Counted from the stretch's first letter, positions 53,313 through 62,139 are shown. The stretch: 64,000 nt of DNA from Ectopseudomonas mendocina (GCF_016008875.1 NZ_JADTQG010000020.1:49142-113141); one strand, 5' to 3'. Numbers and translations are program-made. The notes: generated from the sequence alone by a model not told the origin.

Positions 53313-54610
53313 AAACTGCCATCGCACTGACCGCCCTGCCCCTCGCCCTGCTACTGGCCGCCTGCGGCGAGGAGCCCGGCAGCAACCAGCAGTTCTACGG
53401 CGCCAAGCCGGACCTGCCCGAACCCGAACGCGGCCTCCTGCCGAGCATGACCATCGCCGAGCCGACGCCCTGGGGCGATCAACGACCGACTGTGCCCGAA
53501 GGCTTCAGCGTCAGCGCCATCGCCACTGACCTGAAGATCCCCCGGCAAACCCTGGTGCTGCCCAATGGCGACATCCTCGTTGCCGAAGGCCGTGGCGGCA
53601 ACGCAGCCAAGCTCAAGCCCAAGGACGTGATCGCCGGCGTGATCAAGGCACGCGGCAACACCTCGGTGGAGAGCGGCAACCGCCTGACTCTGCTGCGCGA
53701 CGCCGATGGTGATGGCACCTATGAGCTGCAGACGGTGTTCGCCGAAGACCTCAACGCGCCCTACGGCCTGGCGCTGCACGAAGGCAACCTGTACGTGGCC
53801 AACCAGGACGAGCTGGTGCGCTTCGACTACGAAGAAGGCCAGACCAAGGCCAGCGGCCCGCCGAGCAAGGTCGCCGACCTGCCATCGGAGATCAACCACC
53901 ACTGGACCAAGGCGCTGACCATCAGCGAGGACGGCCGCTACCTGTACGTCGGCATCGGCTCAAACAGCAACATCACCGAACGTGGCATGGAGGCCGAAAT
54001 CGACCGCGCCATGGTCTGGCAGGTGGACGCCGAAACCGGTGCTTACAAGCCCTACGCCACCGGCCTGCGCAACCCCACCGCGCTGGCCATCCAACCTGGC
54101 ACCGGCACCTTGTGGGCGGTGGTCAACGAGCGTGACGAACTGGGCGAGGACCTGGTGCCCGACTACCTCACCTCGGTGCAGGAAGGCGGCTTCTACGGCT
54201 GGCCCTACAGCTACTTCGGTCAGCACGTCGACCCACGGGTGAAACCACAGGATGAGGACAAGGTCGCCAGCGCCATCGTCCCGGACTACGCCCTCGGCGC
54301 CCACGTCGCCGCGCTGGGCCTGGACTTCTCCAGCGAAGTGATGGGTGAGCAATATGCCGACGGCGTATTCGTCGGCGAGCACGGCAGCTGGAACCGCAAG
54401 AACCCGGTGGGCTACAAGGTGATCTTCGTGCCCTTCGAAAACGGCCGCCCTTCAGGCGACCCCATCGACTTCGTCACCGGCTTTCGCACTGAAGACGGCA
54501 AGACCCGCGGCCGCCCGGTGGGCGTCACGGTCGATCCGAGCGGCGCGCTGATCGTGGCGGATGATCTGGCCAATACGATTTGGCGGGTGGTGCGGGAAGG
54601 CAGCGAGTGA
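53309..54610 (+). CDS. sorbosone dehydrogenase-like PQQ sugar/aldose dehydrogenase
   Basis: 433 aa lipoprotein: lipobox LALLLAACGEE (Cys about residue 20), then a six-bladed soluble-GDH type propeller (FSVSAIATDLKIPRQTLVLP, NGDILVAEGRGGNA, ITERGMEAEIDRAMVW, GLRNPTALAIQPGTGTLWAV, VGEHGSWNRKNPVGYKV). The HGSWNR block is the PQQ/active-site signature of L-sorbosone dehydrogenases. An extra quinoprotein using the same cofactor; substrate unknown. Confidence 0.88.
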   Translation: MKTAIALTALPLALLLAACGEEPGSNQQFYGAKPDLPEPERGLLPSMTIAEPTPWGDQRPTVPEGFSVSAIATDLKIPRQTLVLPNGDILVAEGRGGNAAKLKPKDVIAGVIKARGNTSVESGNRLTLLRDADGDGTYELQTVFAEDLNAPYGLALHEGNLYVANQDELVRFDYEEGQTKASGPPSKVADLPSEINHHWTKALTISEDGRYLYVGIGSNSNITERGMEAEIDRAMVWQVDAETGAYKPYATGLRNPTALAIQPGTGTLWAVVNERDELGEDLVPDYLTSVQEGGFYGWPYSYFGQHVDPRVKPQDEDKVASAIVPDYALGAHVAALGLDFSSEVMGEQYADGVFVGEHGSWNRKNPVGYKVIFVPFENGRPSGDPIDFVTGFRTEDGKTRGRPVGVTVDPSGALIVADDLANTIWRVVREGSE

Positions 54611-54807
54611 GGCTAAGGGAAACGACATATGGCTCCCACGCTCCGCGTGGGGGCTAGCCCGCGATGCTCTGCGTCGCCGGCCGATGCATATGCGCCACGA
54701 TCTAAGCAAACGATTTGAATGCTGTTAAGGCGCAGGCTTGTGAAGTTGCGTTGGCCAAGCGCCCTGGCCATTGCCACCTTTGAAGAATACCCGACCGTTT
54801 GGCTGGA

Positions 54808-55173
54808 TTAGGAGACAATGAATTCTTGCTCGAAAGATCGTAGCTCCCCGGCATGCTCGAATTGAGTAGTACGGATCACGCGATCACCGGGCCGTAGGTT
54901 CAAGGACTCAATTGCACCCCGGTTCTTGGCAAGAAGAGCCTCACCAATCTTAGCGCTTGCGACACGCTTTGAATCGGACTCCACATCTTGACCGAGCGAC
55001 TCCGCAAAAGCTCGTTGCCGCTCGCTGGAGCTGTCGGCAGGCTCGTAGCCGATAGCCACAGCAACAAGGTCAAGTAAGCGAGCTGCTGCCACGTCAAATG
55101 TATCGGCGGAAATATCAAGGCCGAGTATGTTGGCCAAGTGCAGTTGGTCTTGCGAAGGTTGAGATGCGGTCAT
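54808..55173 (-). CDS. hypothetical protein in a small islet
   Basis: 121 aa from ATG 55173 (MTASQPSQDQLHLANILGLD). Soluble, helical N-terminal half (AARLLDLVAVAIGYEPA, RQRAFAESLGQDVESDSKR) and a beta-rich end (LRPGDRVIRTTQFEHAG). Not recognised. Its codon use and lower GC differ from the ped genes on both sides. Confidence 0.6.
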   Translation of the reverse strand: MTASQPSQDQLHLANILGLDISADTFDVAAARLLDLVAVAIGYEPADSSSERQRAFAESLGQDVESDSKRVASAKIGEALLAKNRGAIESLNLRPGDRVIRTTQFEHAGELRSFEQEFIVS

Positions 55174-55500
55174 GCTGCTCCTACGCCTTAACACTGATTA
55201 GATTGCCGTCCATGCTAATCCAATAGCACAGAGGGTGACATAACACCGCACAATTTCCGCCACGAAAAATAAACAACCAAAAAACAATAGGTTGTAAGCC
55301 AGCCCAAGCAGGCGAATGTATTCGCTTGACCTCCTCTTTACACTAATGCATTGCGGTGCAACACAAAGAATCAGGCCGAAAGGCGGGATGCAAATACCGC
55401 TGCGCAAACGCAAGTCCCCGCGTGTGAGGGAAAATAAGGGCAGCCAGAATAGGATTGGCCTTCCCGCATTCATGCACGGGGTCAAAAGGCATCGCCCTGC
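55174..55500. other. gene-poor, lower-GC stretch
   Basis: About 330 bp with GC below its neighbours. A minus-strand frame (55198-55341 part) encodes a hydrophobic segment LGLAYNLLFFGCLFFVAEIV, but it lacks a convincing start and ribosome site. No other signal seen. Confidence 0.4.
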
Positions 55501-56151
55501 TCAGGCGCTTTCCAACCCCACCCGCACCACCCCACTATCAATCGCCAAATGCACCAACTCCGCCTGCGAGGCGATCTGCAATTTGTTCTTTACCAGGGTC
55601 TGGTAGTTGGACAGGGTCTTGGCGCTGATGCACAGCTTCTCGGCGATCTGCCGGGGCGGCAGGCCGCGAGCGAGCATGACGAAGATTTCGAATTCGCGCT
55701 GGGTCAGTTCGCGCAGGCGCGGGTCGAGGCCGTCGCTGCTGGCGGGGTTGCAGGCCAGTTGGGTGGCCAGTTGCTGTTCGATATAGGCGTGGCCGGCGGC
55801 AGTGCGCTTGACTGCTTCCACCAGCACTTCCGGCGACGAGTTCTTGGTCAGGTAGCCGATGGCACCGGCGTCCAGCGCTTGGCGAACCAAGGGCAGTTCG
55901 TCGTGCATGCTGAAGAACAGCACGCGCAGTTGCGGCAGGCGCTGGCGCAGACGGCGAGTGGTTTCCAGGCCGCTGATACCGGGCAGGCCGATATCCATGA
56001 TCACCAGGTTTGGTATCTCTTCCTGCACCCGCTGCAACGCTTGCTCACCATCACTAGCCTCGCGCAATTGCACCTCCGGCAACAGCGCACGCAGCAGGCT
56101 CGCGTAGCCCTGGCGCACCACTGCGTGGTCATCTACCAGCAGAATCTTCAT
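55501..56151 (-). CDS. LuxR/NarL-type response regulator (PedR2-like)
   Basis: 216 aa. Receiver MKILLVDDHAVVRQGYASLL with phospho-Asp in LVIMDIGLPGISGLE (about residue 54) and Lys in GYLTKNSSPEVL; C-terminal HTH LTQREFEIFVMLARGLPPRQIAEKLCIS. It overlaps the kinase gene by 4 bp. By position it matches P. putida PedR2, which with PedS2 switches pedE and pedH according to lanthanides. A candidate binder of the TTGGTA(C/G)T motif. Confidence 0.85.
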   Translation of the reverse strand: MKILLVDDHAVVRQGYASLLRALLPEVQLREASDGEQALQRVQEEIPNLVIMDIGLPGISGLETTRRLRQRLPQLRVLFFSMHDELPLVRQALDAGAIGYLTKNSSPEVLVEAVKRTAAGHAYIEQQLATQLACNPASSDGLDPRLRELTQREFEIFVMLARGLPPRQIAEKLCISAKTLSNYQTLVKNKLQIASQAELVHLAIDSGVVRVGLESA

Positions 56152-57413
56152 GACGTTGCCTCCAGGGGAATGTTCAGGCACAGCGCCCAGCCCGCTTGCG
56201 GGCGACTGTGCAGGCGCAGTTCGCCGCCCAGGCTGCGGCTGCGTTCGCGCATCGAGCGCAGGCCGATGCCGGGCCGTAGCGGCAATGCGGTGCCCTGGCC
56301 GTTGTCACGCACCAACAGGCGCAGGCCCTGGCCACGGCGTTGCAGGCGAATGCGCACTTCACTGGCATCGGCATGACGGGCGACATTGGTCAGCGCCTCC
56401 TGCACTAGGCGATAGAGATGGGCCTTGCTCGCCAGCGGCAGGCTTGGCAGTTGTTCGCTCAGTTGCAGGCGGCAGCGAATGCCTTGCGCCTGCTGCCAGT
56501 CGGCGGCCAGTTGCTGCAGCGCCGGGCCGAGTTCCAGGCGCTCCAGCACCACCGGGTAAAGGTCACGGATCAGGCTGCGAAAGCCCTGCTGCAGGCGCTC
56601 GCAGTTGTCGTCGAGCAGGCGCGCGGTGTCCTGCACCTGCTGCGGCCGGTCGGCAACTACCTTGAGCAGGCAGGCCTGGGCGCGAATGCCGCTGAGGTAT
56701 TGGCCCAGATCGTCATGCAGGGTCTGACCGAGGCGCGCGCGCTCGCGCTCCTGAAGTTCCAGCAGGGACTGGGTCAGCTCGGCGTTGTCCGCCTGCACCT
56801 GTTGCAGGGTGATGGCCATCTCGTTGAAATGCCCGGCCAGGTGCTTGGCCTCGGCCAGGCCGTGGTCATGCAAGCGCGTATCGAAGTGACCGGCACCGAC
56901 TTCGCGCAGACCGGCGAGCAGTTCGTCCAGCACACGCCGAGCCCGCTGCACGGCAAAGCGGATGGTCAGCAGGCTGAGGATCAGGGCGAAGGCGCTGAGG
57001 AGCAGCAGTTGCAGCAGCGAGTCCTGGATTTCCTCGATTTCATCATAGGGATCGAGGGCGATACGCAACTCGCGGCCATCCTCCAGCGGCCAGGCATCGG
57101 CCACCAGTGAGGCCGGGCCCAGCAGGCGCTCGGCAATCCAGCGCTCGATGACGCTTTCGGTCTGCTGCTCGGGCTCTACGCCCGGGCGCAGCCAGCTGAC
57201 GCGGATATGTCGCAGGTTCTCAGTCAGTTCCGGGCGCAGGCTGCCCGGATTGCTGCGCGCCACTTCGCCGAGGTGTTCCACCACCGCTTCGGCGGCCTGT
57301 AGCTCGCGCTGCACATCATGGCTGGCCTGGCGCAACAGCAGCGCCAGCCCGGCCAGGGTCACCAGCCCGAACAGCAGGCTGACGCCGAGATTGATACGGC
57401 CCAGGGCAGTCAT
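56148..57413 (-). CDS. HisKA_3 sensor histidine kinase (PedS2-like)
   Basis: 421 aa. TM1 (LGVSLLFGLVTLAGLALLL), periplasmic domain about residues 30-125, TM2 (LLQLLLLSAFALILSLLTI), HAMP, HisKA_3 with RARLGQTLHDDLGQYLSGIR (His), and HATPase (VQEALTNVARHADAS, GIGLRSMRERSRSLGGEL). Just before TM2 the periplasmic side ends in DPYDEIEEIQDS, an acidic patch that could bind a lanthanide. Position and pairing fit PedS2. Confidence 0.85.
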   Translation of the reverse strand: MTALGRINLGVSLLFGLVTLAGLALLLRQASHDVQRELQAAEAVVEHLGEVARSNPGSLRPELTENLRHIRVSWLRPGVEPEQQTESVIERWIAERLLGPASLVADAWPLEDGRELRIALDPYDEIEEIQDSLLQLLLLSAFALILSLLTIRFAVQRARRVLDELLAGLREVGAGHFDTRLHDHGLAEAKHLAGHFNEMAITLQQVQADNAELTQSLLELQERERARLGQTLHDDLGQYLSGIRAQACLLKVVADRPQQVQDTARLLDDNCERLQQGFRSLIRDLYPVVLERLELGPALQQLAADWQQAQGIRCRLQLSEQLPSLPLASKAHLYRLVQEALTNVARHADASEVRIRLQRRGQGLRLLVRDNGQGTALPLRPGIGLRSMRERSRSLGGELRLHSRPQAGWALCLNIPLEATS

Positions 57414-57426
57414 CTACTTGACCACG

Positions 57427-57864
57427 CTACTTAACCACGAAGTACCCGAGCATGCCCTTGCCTTCCAGACCCTTGACGTAGAAGCGGTATTTGCCCGGTT
57501 TGACCGGCAGGAAGAAGATCTCCGCCTCGCCGGCATCTTCGAATTCCAGTTCGGTGAGGGTGACTGCCTTGATCTCCACGCCGCCGGCCTCGACCTTGCG
57601 CAAGTAGATGGAAGTGGCGAACTCCGGCGCCTGGAAGGCGTATTCCTTCTGGCCGCTGGCGATGATCTTGAGCTGGTAGGCCTGGCCGGTTTCCAGCTGG
57701 TACTCAGTCTGCGACATGAAGTAGTCGCTGTCATCGTTACCCAGCACCAAGTCGGGCAGTGCCACCGGGCGGCGGGTCATATCTCCGGCGGCGTGAAGTT
57801 GATCGACGCCGAGCAGGCTGATGATCAGCAGCAAGGGCAGCAGCAGGGCCTTGAGAATACGCAT
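57427..57864 (-). CDS. secreted cupredoxin-like protein without copper ligands
   Basis: 145 aa. Signal peptide LLLPLLLIISLLGVDQLHA, then a beta-rich domain (YQLETGQAYQLKIIASGQKEY-type, AEIFFLPVKPGKYRFYVKGL, GMLGYFVVK). It looks like the cupredoxin fold but has no Cys and no His/Met set. Start at ATG 57864 is favoured (GGGTG upstream); GTG at 57873 is possible. Between pedS2-like and the ABC genes, as PP_2670 in P. putida by memory. Function unknown. Confidence 0.75.
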   Translation of the reverse strand: MRILKALLLPLLLIISLLGVDQLHAAGDMTRRPVALPDLVLGNDDSDYFMSQTEYQLETGQAYQLKIIASGQKEYAFQAPEFATSIYLRKVEAGGVEIKAVTLTELEFEDAGEAEIFFLPVKPGKYRFYVKGLEGKGMLGYFVVK

Positions 57865-57930
57865 GGCGTTCACCCGTTCTTGTTATTGGACGTTGCCTGC
57901 CATGCTAGAAAGTAACGGCCTGCGCCGGGT

Positions 57931-57961
57931 TACTACCTTGGTACTGACGCGCTGGTACTTT
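57931..57961. promoter_or_regulatory. double ped-cluster motif in divergent region
   Basis: TACTACCTTGGTACT (57931-57945) followed 5 bp later by GCTGGTACTTT (57951-57961). It lies between the 57864 minus gene and the 58090 plus gene; the first copy is itself a partial palindrome. Confidence 0.65.
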
Positions 57962-58089
57962 GGGCAGGTTTGGCGCGCCAATTGGCGTGACGGACTACGA
58001 CCTTCGTACGTGTCCGGCGCTACCTTGGGCATATTTCCCGAGCCGTAAGCACTTCCTATGCTGGCGACACCCTTTGCAGGAGTCGCCCC

Positions 58090-59271
58090 ATGCACCGGAT
58101 CAGTTGCCGCCTGTTGTTCTGCCTCGCCGCCGCATTTGGCTTGGTGGCCGAAGCCAGCGCGAACGAGCTGCAGGTGCGCATCGGCTACCTGGCGCATCTG
58201 CCGCCGCGCGGGCCGCTGCTGTCCAACGTCATTCCCGAGCCGAGCGACGCCGGCCGCCGAGGCGCCGAGCTGGCGATCATCGACAGCAACAGCACCGGGC
58301 GCTTTCTCAAGCAGCAATTCGAGTTGCAGAGCGCCGAAAGCGACCAGGCTGACGAGCTGCTCGCCGCCTCCGAGCGCCAGCACCAGGCCGGCATCCGCCT
58401 GTTCGTGGTCAACGCCCCGGCCGATACCCTGCGCCAGCTCAGCGCGCGCCTGCCGGACAGCCTACTGTTCAATGCCGGCAGCGCCGACGACGGCCTACGC
58501 CGCGAGCAATGCCTGGGCAACGTGCTGCACACCCTGCCCAGCCGCGCGATGCTGGCCGACGCCCTGGCGCAGTTCCTCGCCGTGCGTAAATGGACACGCT
58601 GGCTGCTGGTGACCGGCAACACCGAAGATGACATTGCCTACGCCGACGCGCTCAAGCGCGCTGCCAAGCGCTTCGGCCACAAGATCGTTGCCGAAAAGCC
58701 GTGGAGCTTCGACAACGACCAGCGTCGCAGCGCCCAGGCGGAGATGCCGCTGTTCACTCAGGCCAGTGAGTATGACGTGGTGCTGGTGGCTGACGAGCGT
58801 GGCGACTTCGGCGAATACCTGCCTTACAACACCTGGTATCCACGCCCCGTGGCCGGCACCCAGGGCCTGACCCCTACCGCCTGGCACAAGACGGTGGAAA
58901 CCTTCGGCGCCGCGCAGTTGCAGAAGCGCTTCGAAGAGCTGGCCGGGCGCTGGATGAACGACCGCGACTTCGCCGCCTGGATGGCCGTGCGCAGCTTGGC
59001 CACGGCCATCACCAAGCAGCGCACCGCCGAGCCGCAGGGCATTCGTCATCTGCTGCTGAACGAACAACTGCCGCTGGACGGTTTCAAGGGTCGCAAGCTG
59101 AGCTTCCGTCCGTGGAACGGCGAGCTGCGCCAACCGATTCCACTGGTACACCCGCGCGCCCTGGTCAGCACCTCGCCGCAGGATGGTTTTCTGCATCCCA
59201 GTAACGAAATGGACAGCCTCGGCTACGACCGGCCTGAGGTGAGCTGTGATGTGGTGGGTATGCCCCTGTAG
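58090..59271 (+). CDS. PQQ-associated ABC substrate-binding protein
   Basis: 393 aa. Signal peptide ends near AEASA; periplasmic type 1 binding-protein fold (LQVRIGYLAHLPPRGPLLSN, RRGAELAIIDSN, RWLLVTGNTEDDIAYADALK, WMAVRSLATAITKQR). This subgroup accompanies quinoprotein alcohol dehydrogenases. The stop codon TAG is the first three bases of a REP element (GTAGGAGGGG), so the natural C-terminus may have been replaced. Confidence 0.88.
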   Translation: MHRISCRLLFCLAAAFGLVAEASANELQVRIGYLAHLPPRGPLLSNVIPEPSDAGRRGAELAIIDSNSTGRFLKQQFELQSAESDQADELLAASERQHQAGIRLFVVNAPADTLRQLSARLPDSLLFNAGSADDGLRREQCLGNVLHTLPSRAMLADALAQFLAVRKWTRWLLVTGNTEDDIAYADALKRAAKRFGHKIVAEKPWSFDNDQRRSAQAEMPLFTQASEYDVVLVADERGDFGEYLPYNTWYPRPVAGTQGLTPTAWHKTVETFGAAQLQKRFEELAGRWMNDRDFAAWMAVRSLATAITKQRTAEPQGIRHLLLNEQLPLDGFKGRKLSFRPWNGELRQPIPLVHPRALVSTSPQDGFLHPSNEMDSLGYDRPEVSCDVVGMPL

Positions 59272-59314
59272 GAGGGGCTTTAGCCGCGACAGTCGCCGCT
59301 GAAGCGCCTCCCAC
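59268..59314. repeat. REP doublet overlapping the stop of the binding-protein gene
   Basis: GTAGGAGGGGCTTTAGCCGC paired with GCTGAAGCGCCTCCCAC; the upstream gene ends within its first bases. Confidence 0.85.
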
Positions 59315-59357
59315 AAAAGCAACGGCTACCAACAACTACAACAAGAGGATCAACCCC

Positions 59358-60323
59358 ATGCGCCTGACCCGTCTCGCCTGTGCCGTCGCCTTCGGCCTGG
59401 CCTGCCATTCGGCCCTGGCCGCCACTGCCTACGTGTCCAACGAGAAGGATGACAGCATCAGCGTCATCGACCTCGATAGCCTGGAAGTCACCGCCACTCT
59501 CGATGTCGGCATGCGCCCGCGCGGGTTGCTGCTGTCCTCCGACAACAAGCTCTTGTACATCTGCGCCAGCGACTCGGACCGCGTACAGGTGATGGACCTG
59601 GCCACGCGCAAGATCATCAAGGAGCTGCCCTCGGGCGCCGACCCCGAGCAATTCGCCCTGCACCCCAACGACCGCTGGCTGTACATCTCCAACGAGGACG
59701 ATGCGCTGGTCACGGTGGTCGACACCCAGAGCGACGAGGTACTCGCGCAGATCGAGGTGGGCGTCGAGCCCGAAGGCATGGCGGTGAGCCCGGACGGCAA
59801 GTGGGCGGTCAACACCAGCGAAACCACCAACATGCTGCACTGGATCGACACCAGCACCCAGCAACTGGTGGACAACACTCTGGTCGACCAGCGCCCGCGT
59901 CACGTCGAGTTCGACAAGGACGGCAAGCGCCTGTGGGCCTCGGCCGAGATCGGCGGCACGGTGACGGTGCTGGACGTCGACTCGCGCCAAGTACTCAAGG
60001 TGCTCAACTTCGCCATCAAGGGCGTGCACCCGGACAAGGTGCAGCCGGTGGGGGTCAAGCTGACCGACGACGGCAAGTACGCCTTCGTCGCTCTTGGCCC
60101 GGCCAACCATGTGGCGGTGGTGGATGCAAAGACCTTCGAGATTCTCGACTACCTGCTGGTGGGCCGGCGCGTCTGGCACCTGGCGTTCACCCCGGATCAG
60201 AAGCGCCTGCTGACCACCAACGGTGTCAGCGGCGACGTGTCGGTGATTGACGTCGATACGCTCAAGGTGACCAAGTCGATCAAGGTCGGTCGCTACCCCT
60301 GGGGCGTGGTGGTGACGCCATGA
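59358..60323 (+). CDS. PQQ-dependent catabolism-associated YVTN beta-propeller protein
   Basis: 321 aa. Signal MRLTRLACAVAFGLACHSALA, then seven YVTN-type repeats (AYVSNEKDDSISVIDLDSLE, LLYICASDSDRVQVMDLATR, WLYISNEDDALVTVVDTQSD). Belongs to the propeller group found in PQQ ABC operons. It overlaps the ABC ATPase gene by 4 bp. Role unknown; a periplasmic binding or scaffold part of the ABC system is plausible. Confidence 0.9.
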   Translation: MRLTRLACAVAFGLACHSALAATAYVSNEKDDSISVIDLDSLEVTATLDVGMRPRGLLLSSDNKLLYICASDSDRVQVMDLATRKIIKELPSGADPEQFALHPNDRWLYISNEDDALVTVVDTQSDEVLAQIEVGVEPEGMAVSPDGKWAVNTSETTNMLHWIDTSTQQLVDNTLVDQRPRHVEFDKDGKRLWASAEIGGTVTVLDVDSRQVLKVLNFAIKGVHPDKVQPVGVKLTDDGKYAFVALGPANHVAVVDAKTFEILDYLLVGRRVWHLAFTPDQKRLLTTNGVSGDVSVIDVDTLKVTKSIKVGRYPWGVVVTP

Positions 60324-61180
60324 ATGCGCTTCAGGTGAGCGGCGTCGGTTTCGCCTATGGCGCCCGCCAGGCACTCAACGACCTGGCCTTCGAGCTGGCG
60401 CCGGGGCGCTTCGGCGCCCTGCTCGGCCCCAACGGCGCCGGCAAGTCCACGCTGATCGCCCTGCTTACCCGCCTGTACGACCTGCAGCAAGGCGACATTC
60501 GCATCTTCGGCCACAGCCTGCGCGAGCAGCCGCGCCAGGCACTGCGCCAGATGGGTGTGGTGTTCCAGCAGAGCACGCTGGATCTCGACCTCTCGGTGCA
60601 GCAGAACCTCGCCTATCATGCCGCGCTGCATGGCATGTCACGTCGCGAGGCGCAGGCGCGTATCGACGAGGAACTATTGCGCCAGGATCTCGCCGAACGT
60701 CGTCACGACAAGGTGCGCACGCTCAACGGCGGCCATCGTCGCCGCGTGGAGATCGCCCGCGCCCTGCTCCACCAACCGCGCCTGCTGCTGCTCGACGAAG
60801 CCAGCGCCGGGCTCGACCCAGCCAGCCGCCTGGCACTGGGCCGACATGTGCGCAACCTGTGCCGCGAGCAGGGTCTGTGCGTGCTGTGGACCACCCACCT
60901 GCTGGATGAGATCGAGTCCAGCGACGACCTGCTGATTCTGCACCGTGGCGAGCGCGTGGCCTGGGGCAAGGCCGGCCAGCTCGGCGACGACCTGGCCATC
61001 AGTTTCGCCCGCCTGACCGGCGACGAGGCGCTGGGCCGTGGCCATGTGCGCGAGGCGCTGCGGCCCAGTGGTGGGAGGGGCTTTAGCCGCGAGATTTCCA
61101 ATATCGAGGGTATCGCGGCTAAAGCCCCTCCCACTCAGTCCACACCACCCACAGATGCCGCAAAGGAGCCGCAACCATGA
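60320..61180 (+). CDS. PQQ-associated ABC transporter ATPase with REP-encoded tail
   Basis: 286 aa. Walker A GPNGAGKSTLIALL, Q-loop VVFQQSTLDLD, signature LNGGHRRRVEIARALL (a GGH variant of LSGGQ), Walker B LLLLDEASAGLD, H-loop WTTHLLDE. The natural end seems to be near ALGRGHVREALRPS; residues about 251-272 come from a full REP doublet read in frame. The stop overlaps the permease start. Confidence 0.92.
   Translation: MNALQVSGVGFAYGARQALNDLAFELAPGRFGALLGPNGAGKSTLIALLTRLYDLQQGDIRIFGHSLREQPRQALRQMGVVFQQSTLDLDLSVQQNLAYHAALHGMSRREAQARIDEELLRQDLAERRHDKVRTLNGGHRRRVEIARALLHQPRLLLLDEASAGLDPASRLALGRHVRNLCREQGLCVLWTTHLLDEIESSDDLLILHRGERVAWGKAGQLGDDLAISFARLTGDEALGRGHVREALRPSGGRGFSREISNIEGIAAKAPPTQSTPPTDAAKEPQP
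61071..61134. repeat. REP doublet inside the ABC ATPase 3' end
   Basis: GTGGGAGGGGCTTTAGCCGC and its inverted partner GCGGCTAAAGCCCCTCCCAC, 64 bp, translated as part of the protein's C-terminus. Confidence 0.9.
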
Positions 61181-61968
61181 CCGCCTACTGGGAGTGCCTG
61201 CGCGGCATCGTCCTGCGCGAATGGCTGCGCTTCGTCCTGCAGCGCTCGCGCTTTCTCAGCGCCCTGGTGCGTCCGCTGCTGTGGCTGCTGGTGTTCGCCG
61301 CCGGCTTTCGCGCCGCCCTGGGCATCGCCATCATCGAGCCGTACGACACCTACATCACCTACGACACCTATATCGTGCCGGGCCTGGCTTGCATGATCCT
61401 GCTGTTCAACGGTATGCAGGGCTCGCTGTCGATGGTCTACGACCGCGAGATGGGCAGCATGCGCGTGCTGCTCACCAGCCCGCTGCCGCGCGCCTTCCTG
61501 CTGGTGGCCAAGCTGCTGGCCACAGCGCTGATCTCGCTGCTGCAGGTCTATGCCTTCCTCGCCATCGCCTGGGTCTACGGGGTGCAACCGCCGGCATGGG
61601 GCCTGCTCGCCGCACTGCCGGCGCTGCTACTGGTGGCGCTGCTGCTCAGCGCCCTGGGCCTGTTGCTGTCCAACGGCATACGGCAACTGGAGAACTTCGC
61701 CGGGGTGATGAATTTCGTCATCTTCCCCATGTTCTTCCTCTCGTCGGCGCTGTACCCGCTGTGGAAGATGCGTGAGTCCAGCGAGTGGCTGTACTGGCTG
61801 TGCGCGGTCAACCCTTTCACCCATGCCGTGGAGCTGGTGCGCAACGCGCTGTACCTGCGCCTGCATATGGAAGCGCTGCTGATCTGCGCCGGCCTGACGC
61901 TGCTGCTCACCATGCTCGCCGTGGCCACCTTCAACCCGCAGCACGCGGCGCTGCGCAAGGTGGGATAG
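61177..61968 (+). CDS. PQQ-associated ABC transporter permease
   Basis: 263 aa, ABC-2 type with six hydrophobic helices (FLSALVRPLLWLLVFAAGFR, YIVPGLACMILLFNGMQGSL, FVIFPMFFLSSALYPLW). Conserved YDREMGSMRVLLTSPLPR cytosolic loop. It pairs with the ATPase just upstream. As ABC-2 permeases export, the system probably secretes something or removes a toxic product during alcohol oxidation. Confidence 0.92.
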   Translation: MTAYWECLRGIVLREWLRFVLQRSRFLSALVRPLLWLLVFAAGFRAALGIAIIEPYDTYITYDTYIVPGLACMILLFNGMQGSLSMVYDREMGSMRVLLTSPLPRAFLLVAKLLATALISLLQVYAFLAIAWVYGVQPPAWGLLAALPALLLVALLLSALGLLLSNGIRQLENFAGVMNFVIFPMFFLSSALYPLWKMRESSEWLYWLCAVNPFTHAVELVRNALYLRLHMEALLICAGLTLLLTMLAVATFNPQHAALRKVG

Positions 61969-62025
61969 GCAACGAAACAAATGCAACTAATCGAATCACC
62001 ATGACTGCAGTACGCTGCCTGACCG

Positions 62026-62096
62026 GTAGGAGCGGATTTATCCGCGAAAGGGGCCGGCACCTTGCGAGCCAGGATCGCGAATGAATTCGCCCCTAC
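62026..62096. repeat. REP doublet
   Basis: GTAGGAGCGGATTTATCCGCG and the inverted GCGAATGAATTCGCCCCTAC, after the permease gene. Confidence 0.8.
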
Positions 62097-62139
62097 AAAA
62101 CACCGGTAAGCCCCATGACAGGTTCAGCCAAAATCCCTC

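Noticed and set aside
55198..55485. Minus-strand frame encoding a hydrophobic protein
   Set aside because: No convincing start or ribosome site; the hydrophobic part alone is too short to call a gene.
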